In this document: positions 57,581-64,000 of the stretch, in pieces
How positions within the stretch are numbered: the first letter of the stretch is position 1
How the letters are laid out: every line of letters begins with the position of its first letter
DNA from: Planktomarina sp.
GTDB lineage: Bacteria > Pseudomonadota > Alphaproteobacteria > Rhodobacterales > Rhodobacteraceae
Direction of reading: 5' to 3'
NCBI GenBank assembly: GCA_020629235.1
Contig: JAHDDS010000006.1
Coordinates: forward strand, 1-64,000
Length of the DNA stretch: 64,000 nucleotides
Program-made: the position numbers and the translations under genes
The notes under the pieces: model-generated
Seen by the model: the letters and a program-made list of their open reading frames with translations, nothing else
Database searches by the model: none
What the model was told of the DNA's origin: nothing

Positions 57581-58483
57581 ATGGGCAGACGCCGCAAAGG
57601 ACGCCCCGTATCGGGCTGGGTCATCATCGACAAACCGGCAGGCCCCACCAGTACGGCTGTGGTGAACAAAGTCCGTTGGGCCTTTGACGCGCAAAAAGCG
57701 GGCCACGCTGGAACGCTGGATCCCGCCGCCACTGGAATTTTGGCCGTCGCCTTGGGCGAAGCGACAAAGACAGTGCCCTATATCACCGATGCCACCAAAG
57801 CATACGAATTCACCGTGCGCCTTGGGGCGTCCACCAACACCGACGACGCCGAAGGGGAAATCATCGCGACCCACAGCGGTCGCCCCACAGACACGCAGAT
57901 CGTGGACGGTTTGCAAAACTTCATTGGCGACATTCAGCAAATCCCGCCGAAATATTCGGCCGTCAAAGTCGACGGTCAGCGCGCCTATGCGCTGGCGCGC
58001 GGCGGTGCGGATGTTACGTTGGACCCCCGCCCCTTGTTCGTCGAAAGTTTGGTCATGCTGGACCGCCCGGACCCCGATACCGTGGTTTTGGAAATGGTCT
58101 GCGGCAAAGGCGGGTATGTGCGGTCCATCGCCCGCGATTTGGGGGCGCAGTTGGGGTGCTTGGGGCATGTCTTGTCGTTGCGGCGCATCTGGTCTGGACC
58201 GTTTGAATTGGACGACGCGGTCACCTTGGACACCATTGAACCCTTCGCCAAATCCGAAGGCATTGACGCCTATCTTTTGCCCGTGGAAGCTGGCCTGACG
58301 GACATGATCCGCGCCACCACCACCGCCGAAGGGGCCGCAAAGATAAAAAACGGCAACCCAGGCATCTGCTTTGCCCAAGCAGATTACGGCGATCAGGTCT
58401 GGATCAGCCACGACGGCACACCCTTGGGGATCGGCGTTTTCAAAGGTGGGGAATTTCATCCGTCGCGGGTGTTCAATTTGTAA
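57581..58483 (+). CDS. truB: tRNA pseudouridine(55) synthase
   Basis: [40 protein letters not shown]. Confidence 0.97.
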   Translation: MGRRRKGRPVSGWVIIDKPAGPTSTAVVNKVRWAFDAQKAGHAGTLDPAATGILAVALGEATKTVPYITDATKAYEFTVRLGASTNTDDAEGEIIATHSGRPTDTQIVDGLQNFIGDIQQIPPKYSAVKVDGQRAYALARGGADVTLDPRPLFVESLVMLDRPDPDTVVLEMVCGKGGYVRSIARDLGAQLGCLGHVLSLRRIWSGPFELDDAVTLDTIEPFAKSEGIDAYLLPVEAGLTDMIRATTTAEGAAKIKNGNPGICFAQADYGDQVWISHDGTPLGIGVFKGGEFHPSRVFNL

Positions 58484-58525
58484 GCATCCTTGCACCGGCC
58501 CGCCCTGTGCCGCAATGTGGTGCAG

Positions 58526-59035
58526 ATGATTACCCGCACCCATATCAAAGGCGATGCCCCGTCCACGGCAGTGTATTCGGATTGCGAAAAATACCGCTAT
58601 GTTTTGACGCGCGAATGGGACCCCACCAAGGGGCGGGTCGTGTTTGTGATGCTGAACCCATCCACCGCCACGGAAGTGCAAAATGACCCCACGGTGGAAC
58701 GCTGCGAACGGCGCGCGCGCGCCTTGGGGTACGGGGCGTTTCGGGTCACGAATATCTTTGCCTGGCGCGACACTGACCCAAAAAACATGCGCGCAGCAGT
58801 GGACCCGGTGGGCCCCGGCAATGACGCAGCACTGGCCGAAAGTTGTGCCTGGGCCGATACGGTTGTGGCCGCTTGGGGCACCCATGGTGCACACTTGAAC
58901 CGCGGGCCAGCGGCAGAAGCCATTTTGCGGGCCAGCGGCAAGCCCATTTTCCACCTGGGCCTGTCCAAAGCGGGCCACCCCAAGCACCCGCTCTACATCG
59001 CCTATGACCAACAGCCGGAACTTTGGGATGATTGA
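58526..59035 (+). CDS. DUF1643 domain-containing protein
   Basis: VFVMLNPSTATEVQNDPTVERCERRARALGYGAFRVTNIFAWRDTDP. Confidence 0.93.
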   Translation: MITRTHIKGDAPSTAVYSDCEKYRYVLTREWDPTKGRVVFVMLNPSTATEVQNDPTVERCERRARALGYGAFRVTNIFAWRDTDPKNMRAAVDPVGPGNDAALAESCAWADTVVAAWGTHGAHLNRGPAAEAILRASGKPIFHLGLSKAGHPKHPLYIAYDQQPELWDD

Positions 59036-59921
59036 GGGCTTCCAGCATCACATGGTGGCCACCAACGGCATTAATCTGTCCGTGCATCGCGCCGGACAGG
59101 GCGCGCCTTTGATCTTGTTGCACGGTTATCCGCAAAACCACCTGTGCTGGCGCAAGGTTGCCCCAGTATTGGCAAAATCCTTTGATGTGATTGTGCCGGA
59201 CCTGCGCGGTTATGGCGGGTCAGACGCGCCAAGCAATGACGCGGAAAACATCATCTATGCCAAGCGCACCATGGCACAGGACATCGTTGGGCTGATGGAC
59301 GCCTTGGGGTTGGCCCGTGCCCATTTCTTGGGCCACGACCGTGGCGCGCGGGTCACCTATCGCTTGGCGCTGGATCATCCTGATCGGGTTTCCAAAGTCG
59401 GGATCATAGAAATCGTGCCAACGTCAGAATTTTGGAACGCGTGGTCAGCGGATTTGGCCATGAAAGCGTACCACTGGACGTTCCTTGCCCAACCTGCCCC
59501 ACTGCCCGAACGCATGATCGGGGCGGACCCTGCAGGCTATGCCGATTGGACATTGCGAAGTTGGACCCAGTCAAAATCCCTGGACCCGTTTGATGGGGCC
59601 ATCGCGTCTTATCGCGCGCAAATGACTGATCCGGCGCGGTGCCACGCCATGTGCGCAGATTACCGCGCCGGGGCCACCCTGGACCGTGCCTTGGATGATC
59701 GCGACACAGCTGCAAAGCGCAAGATCGACGCACCGCTTCACGTTCTGTGCGCCGAAGACGGCTTTCCAGCCCGCAGCGGCGACCCCACAGATGTTTGGAA
59801 ATCTTGGGCACGGCATGTGACGGGCAGCACCTGCCCATCCGGGCATTTCGTGCCTGAAGAAAATCCACAAGCCGTATTGGACACATTTCTTCCGTTCTTC
59901 ACAAAGGGCCACCCCGCATGA
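59028..59921 (+). CDS. Alpha/beta hydrolase (haloacetate dehalogenase/epoxide hydrolase-like)
   Basis: LLHGYPQNHLCWRKVAP, LRGYGGSDAP, HFLGHDRGARVTYRLALDHPD. Confidence 0.92.
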   Translation: MIEGFQHHMVATNGINLSVHRAGQGAPLILLHGYPQNHLCWRKVAPVLAKSFDVIVPDLRGYGGSDAPSNDAENIIYAKRTMAQDIVGLMDALGLARAHFLGHDRGARVTYRLALDHPDRVSKVGIIEIVPTSEFWNAWSADLAMKAYHWTFLAQPAPLPERMIGADPAGYADWTLRSWTQSKSLDPFDGAIASYRAQMTDPARCHAMCADYRAGATLDRALDDRDTAAKRKIDAPLHVLCAEDGFPARSGDPTDVWKSWARHVTGSTCPSGHFVPEENPQAVLDTFLPFFTKGHPA

Positions 59922-60193
59922 GCGACCTTCCCCAAGAAAACGCCCCCCTTGCCGAACTGCTGGAGGAGGTGAAACGCCTGAACAATCACAGCTATCTTGT
60001 GAACAATGCAACGATCGTTCGCATGATTTTCTATCAAATCCTGCGTGGTCTGGCGTTTGGTCTGGGGTCCGTGATGGGGGCGACGATTTTGGTGTCCGTC
60101 GTGGCGTATTTCTTAAGCGGGATGGATTTTATTCCGGTGCTGGGGGAATGGGCCACCCAAATCGCGGAAGAAATCAAAGTGAATAAACAGTGA
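59918..60193 (+). CDS. DUF5665 domain-containing small membrane protein
   Basis: RLNNHSYLVNNATIVRMIFYQILRGLAFGLGSVMGATILVS. Confidence 0.85.
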   Translation: MSDLPQENAPLAELLEEVKRLNNHSYLVNNATIVRMIFYQILRGLAFGLGSVMGATILVSVVAYFLSGMDFIPVLGEWATQIAEEIKVNKQ

Positions 60194-60303
60194 TGAAAAT
60201 GCGGTCTGGTTTCGCAATTCTTTGGTAACCAAGCCACAACATTATCCTCACCCTTTTGGGACCGACACAGTATCTTTGACCCTTCCAGTGATGAGGGTCT
60301 GAA

Positions 60304-61266
60304 ATGCTTCTTTTGTTCAGTATGGTGTCTGTGGTGATGCTGTCGGCGCTGTTTATGGGCGACGAAGACATTCCGGAAACGGAAGACGACGTTCCCAATA
60401 CAGACGAAGATGAAGACGGCGCGGAATTTGGCGACCGCACCATCGGCTTTTTTGACGAAAGCGATTTCACCACCGAAGAATCAGAATTCGAAGGCTTCGA
60501 CCTGAACGAAGACGGCGCATCTGTTGCCGGAACCAATGACAACAACTGGTTGGACGGAACCGCAGGACATGACGAACTTGGGGGGCGTGGCGGCGATGAT
60601 CACATCTACGCCCAGGGCGGACATGACATCGCCTATGGCCATGCAGGGGCTGATGTCATGGACGGCGGTCAAGGCAACGACGTGGTGCACGGCGGGTCTG
60701 GCGACGACCGGGTGTTTGGGTCCAGCGGTGACGACACCTTGCAAGGCGCGCTTGGGGCTGACGCACTGTTTGGCGGCCAGGGCGCGGATATTTTGGAAGG
60801 CGGTATGGGGTCCGACACTTTGGCGGGGGACAACGGGCACGACCAACTGGCCGGGGGCTTCGGCGATGACAGCCTTATTGCCGATCAAGGCATGGACGTG
60901 CTGTTCGGCGGCGCGGGACATGATGTCATCGACGGCAGCAACAGCCCCGCTGACGTTGATTTTTTGAACGGCGGTGCCGGGGATGATACGATCATCGCGG
61001 CTGGATCTGATGTTGTTACCGCCGGGTCCGGCCAAGACCTGATCTACCTGGACGCCACGTCCGGCGGCGTGCCGCAAATCACTGACTTTCAACCCGGCGA
61101 AGACGCACTGGTGGTGACCTTGGCCGAGACTTCAGATGCTGCACTTTCCGTTGAAACGGACGAAGGCGGCACCACGTCGCTTTACGCAAACGACGTGTTG
61201 GTGGCGCAATTCACCAATGGGACTGCGCCAGATATTTCTGACATCTTGATCCTTGGATCAGGTTGA
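60304..61266 (+). CDS. RTX-type calcium-binding repeat protein (1)
   Basis: Repeated GGxGxDxxx-type units (GGRGGDDHI, GGQGNDVVH, GGMGSDTLA); N-terminal hydrophobic segment MLLLFSMVSVVMLSALFM. Confidence 0.9.
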   Translation: MLLLFSMVSVVMLSALFMGDEDIPETEDDVPNTDEDEDGAEFGDRTIGFFDESDFTTEESEFEGFDLNEDGASVAGTNDNNWLDGTAGHDELGGRGGDDHIYAQGGHDIAYGHAGADVMDGGQGNDVVHGGSGDDRVFGSSGDDTLQGALGADALFGGQGADILEGGMGSDTLAGDNGHDQLAGGFGDDSLIADQGMDVLFGGAGHDVIDGSNSPADVDFLNGGAGDDTIIAAGSDVVTAGSGQDLIYLDATSGGVPQITDFQPGEDALVVTLAETSDAALSVETDEGGTTSLYANDVLVAQFTNGTAPDISDILILGSG

Positions 61267-63057
61267 AGGCGTCGGTGTTTCATCCGATTGGTCTGTGCCT
61301 GACCCATCACCGGCCCCATCATCACCAGCTTGATCGCCATCAGGTGACTGATCCGATGTCGTGGATTGATCACCGAATTGGTCCGCGCCCGCAGTGGTGT
61401 CATCCCCGGTGTCTGCATCTGTGCCTTCATCGCTTTGCACTTCACCAGCGTCGTCCCCACCTGCGGTGTCCGTTCTGAACACCACCTGGAAATCATCGTC
61501 GGTCAAAACAGCGGCCGAGGCCACAACGATGGGCAACTGCACGTCGCCGACATAGAACAGCGATTCTGCCGGATTGCTGGACGGAATGACCTGCACTTGC
61601 GTGCTGTCTTCGGGGAAATCCGCGGCATTGAGCGAAATGATCAAAGCATCTTCTCCGGCGACAAACCCATCGACGCGCGAAAAGGTGCTTTCGTCTTGGT
61701 CTTCTTCCAAATCCAGCAAGCCTTGGAACGTATCCGCGCCGTCGCCGCCGATGATGCTGTCGAACCCGTCGAACAGCAGCAAGTCATCCCCCAGGCCCCC
61801 ATCAACCGTGTCGGCCATTTGATCTGCGGTGCTGATGGCATCATTGCCATCTAGGCCCAGAATTCTGTCCAGACCTTCCCCACCGATAATCGTATCATCG
61901 CCAGCACCGCCATACAGAAGGTCGTCGCCGTCATCGCCGTTAATTTCGTTGGCACCCATTGCGCCGCCGATGATGGTGTCGCTTCCTTCGCCACCCCGGG
62001 CCACGATCCCGGTTTGGGTTGCTTCGATCGCATCGTCGCCGCGTCCGCCTTCTGCACTGATGGCGCTGTCGCTGGTGATCAGATCATCCCCGTCACCCCC
62101 AAAGGCCGCAGCGCCAGCTTCCACACCGTTCAACACCAAAGTGTCGTCGCCGTCTTCGCCGGACAGGGTGTCCATGGCGGGGGCAACGGTTGCATCCCCC
62201 GATTGGAAGGTGGCGTACAGCACATCATCGCCGTCACCGCCATTCAATGCGTCTTTGCCGGCACCGCCTTGCAAAACATCGTTGCGATCCCCGCCGTAGA
62301 GATTGTCGTCGGCCACGCCGCCAATCAGCGTGTCTTCGCCTTCGCCACCGTCAAGCAACTTCGCCTCTTGCGTGCCGTCGCCGGTCAACAGATCGTCGCC
62401 GTCACCGCCAAAGGCTGTGTCTTGGCCGTCACCCGTACGCACAATATCGTCGCCTTCTTCAGCCGACAGACGGTCGTCGCCACTGGCCCCTTGCAAGACG
62501 TCATTTCCGGCATCGCCGATCAGAACATCGTTCTGTCGGCCCCCATCCAACAGGTCGTCGCCAGCCCCGCCACCAAGGGAATCGTCGCCCGCTTCACCGT
62601 AAAGGGAATCGTTGCCTGCATCAGCGCCAAAGAAATCCGCGCCAAGACCGCCATAGAGTTCGTCGTCCCCGTCGCCAGAGCTGAGGATATCATCCCCAGA
62701 TGCGGCATAAAGCGTGTCGTCCCCGGATCCGCCCGTCAAAAAATCCAAACCTGCACCGGCGAACAATTCGTCAGCACCGGCACTTGCGGTCAGGGTATCG
62801 TCACCCGCTTGGGCGGAAATGACGTCGTCGCCATCGGTGTCAAAAATGTTGTCTGCGCCGGATGTGCCCGCAATCACCCCATCACCGGATGGTTGCACAA
62901 CCACACTGTCGCCGCTGCTGCCCACCACGGAACTGTCCCCGCTGCCGTTATCGACGGAATCGTCGCCGGACTGATCGTCCACTGGCATGTCGTCTGCCGT
63001 GTGCGCCAACAGCGACATCAGCATTGCCAAGAAGAAAGGGAAGAATTCAAAGCCCAT
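61258..63057 (-). CDS. RTX-type calcium-binding repeat protein (2), ~600 aa
   Basis: Many GG(D/A)GDDxL units; N-terminal MGFEFFPFFLAMLMSLLAHTADD; acidic Thr/Ser-rich tail. Confidence 0.9.
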   Translation of the reverse strand: MGFEFFPFFLAMLMSLLAHTADDMPVDDQSGDDSVDNGSGDSSVVGSSGDSVVVQPSGDGVIAGTSGADNIFDTDGDDVISAQAGDDTLTASAGADELFAGAGLDFLTGGSGDDTLYAASGDDILSSGDGDDELYGGLGADFFGADAGNDSLYGEAGDDSLGGGAGDDLLDGGRQNDVLIGDAGNDVLQGASGDDRLSAEEGDDIVRTGDGQDTAFGGDGDDLLTGDGTQEAKLLDGGEGEDTLIGGVADDNLYGGDRNDVLQGGAGKDALNGGDGDDVLYATFQSGDATVAPAMDTLSGEDGDDTLVLNGVEAGAAAFGGDGDDLITSDSAISAEGGRGDDAIEATQTGIVARGGEGSDTIIGGAMGANEINGDDGDDLLYGGAGDDTIIGGEGLDRILGLDGNDAISTADQMADTVDGGLGDDLLLFDGFDSIIGGDGADTFQGLLDLEEDQDESTFSRVDGFVAGEDALIISLNAADFPEDSTQVQVIPSSNPAESLFYVGDVQLPIVVASAAVLTDDDFQVVFRTDTAGGDDAGEVQSDEGTDADTGDDTTAGADQFGDQSTTSDQSPDGDQAGDDGAGDGSGTDQSDETPTPST

Positions 63058-63278
63058 GATGTGGTTCCTTTGCCGAATACGCTCCATTACCTTTTGAACG
63101 CTTGAACACAAAGGATTGATACGGGCGCGGCCCACGTCGGCGAAAACTTGCAAAGCGCGCCTTTGGGGTGTGAACAATCCAAGCCATTCAACCGGATTGA
63201 TCCAAATTTGGCCGATGCTTGGGCCGGGCTTGAACCAGGCCAGAAACTATAACCTTCACAACAGCTGCGATTCGGACT

Positions 63279-63345
63279 ATGCGCGGCGTGTTCTTTGGAA
63301 CACCTCCATGGGCCTTGCTGGACGACATCCCGGCCTGCGCCATCA
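63279..63345 (+). promoter_or_regulatory. Candidate S15-binding three-way-junction leader of rpsO
   Basis: P1 GCGC(281-284)/GCGC(337-340), P2 GTGTTC/GAACAC, P3 GGCC...GGCC within 90 nt upstream of rpsO. Confidence 0.45.
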
Positions 63346-63369
63346 CTTTAACCCAAGAAGGAGACCCCG

Positions 63370-63639
63370 ATGTCGATTACTGCTGAAGAAAAAGCACGCG
63401 TGATGAAAGACTTCGCCACCAAAGACGGCGACACAGGTTCCCCTGAAGTTCAGGTGGCAATCCTCAGCTCTCGGATTGCGACATTGACCGAACATTTCAA
63501 AACCCACAAGAAAGACAACCACGGTCGTCGCGGGCTTTTGAAAATGGTGGCCCAACGCCGCAAGTTGTTGGATTACCTGAAGGCGAAAGAAGAAGCGCGG
63601 TACACAGACCTGATCAAACGACTGGGCCTGCGCCGCTGA
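63370..63639 (+). CDS. rpsO: 30S ribosomal protein S15
   Basis: [57 protein letters not shown]. Confidence 0.98.
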   Translation: MSITAEEKARVMKDFATKDGDTGSPEVQVAILSSRIATLTEHFKTHKKDNHGRRGLLKMVAQRRKLLDYLKAKEEARYTDLIKRLGLRR

Positions 63640-63693
63640 TCAAGCGCTTTTGTTACGAATTTCTGCGGCGGGCTGCGCCGCAGAAGACCAGCC

Positions 63694-63996
63694 CTATCCA
63701 CCCATCCGGGCAGTGGAATAGCGCGCCAACATGTCCTTCACATTTTGCAAACTGTCCCCTGCCCGCAAGGCGGCCATGACACGCGCCCTTTGGGACAGCG
63801 GGGCCAAACCGCCAGATGCGGGATCAGTGTCCAGGTTGCTGGGGAACGGATAGCCGTCTGTTGCAGCCGCCACCGCGTTTTGCACAGCGCGGTCCGTTGC
63901 ATCTTTGCTTGCCAAAACCGGATAAAGGGCAGCCACCATGGCGTTGGTGTCCATCGCTTCCATCGGGCGGCCAAAGGCGGATGAGATTTGCACCAA
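63694..63996 (-). CDS. Hypothetical protein, possibly continuing past the window edge
   Basis: ORF ...GLAPLSQRARVMAALRAGDSLQNVKDMLARYSTARMGG; 5' end cannot be determined. Confidence 0.5.
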   Translation of the reverse strand: MVQISSAFGRPMEAMDTNAMVAALYPVLASKDATDRAVQNAVAAATDGYPFPSNLDTDPASGGLAPLSQRARVMAALRAGDSLQNVKDMLARYSTARMGG

Positions 63997-64000
63997 ATTG

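Noticed and set aside
57545-59011. 488-aa minus-strand ORF opposite truB and DUF1643
   Set aside because: Antisense to strong families; Gly/His-rich translation without motifs
61829-63105. Periodic DNA with regular GTCGTCGCC-type repeats and plus-strand ORFs (363 aa), initially CRISPR-like or a repeat-encoded protein
   Set aside because: The periodicity is the ~27-nt codon repeat of the minus-strand RTX protein; no identical repeats with unique spacers and no cas genes

Overview
The window reads as an ordinary, gene-dense chromosomal segment of an alphaproteobacterium, most likely Rhodobacteraceae (Roseobacter/Rhodobacter group). The 5' end of a 16S rRNA gene lies on the minus strand at bases 1-51. 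The rest is mostly housekeeping and conserved accessory genes: msrPQ, gpsA, rpmJ, tRNA-Val, dinB, pyrF, clpB, a liv-type ABC operon with an acyl-CoA ligase, an orphan Cys-type formate dehydrogenase, an RpoE/ChrR locus with a furan-fatty-acid-like operon, mutL, an M16 peptidase pair, lspA, purH, rsmB, dapB, rbfA, truB, two RTX-type proteins and rpsO. I see no prophage, transposase, CRISPR array or obvious defence island. The less explained signals are mostly non-coding or organisational: a double inverted-repeat block upstream of clpB, a tandem glycine riboswitch in front of a DadA-like oxidoreductase, REP/BIME-like palindromes in the liv operon, a GANTC/DnaA-box-like cluster upstream of the rRNA operon, a candidate three-way-junction rpsO leader, divergent RpoE-like promoters, small Cys-containing secreted paralogs, and tail-to-tail overlapping RTX genes with N-terminal hydrophobic segments. 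All identifications come from reading the sequence and remembered family knowledge; no database search was run.
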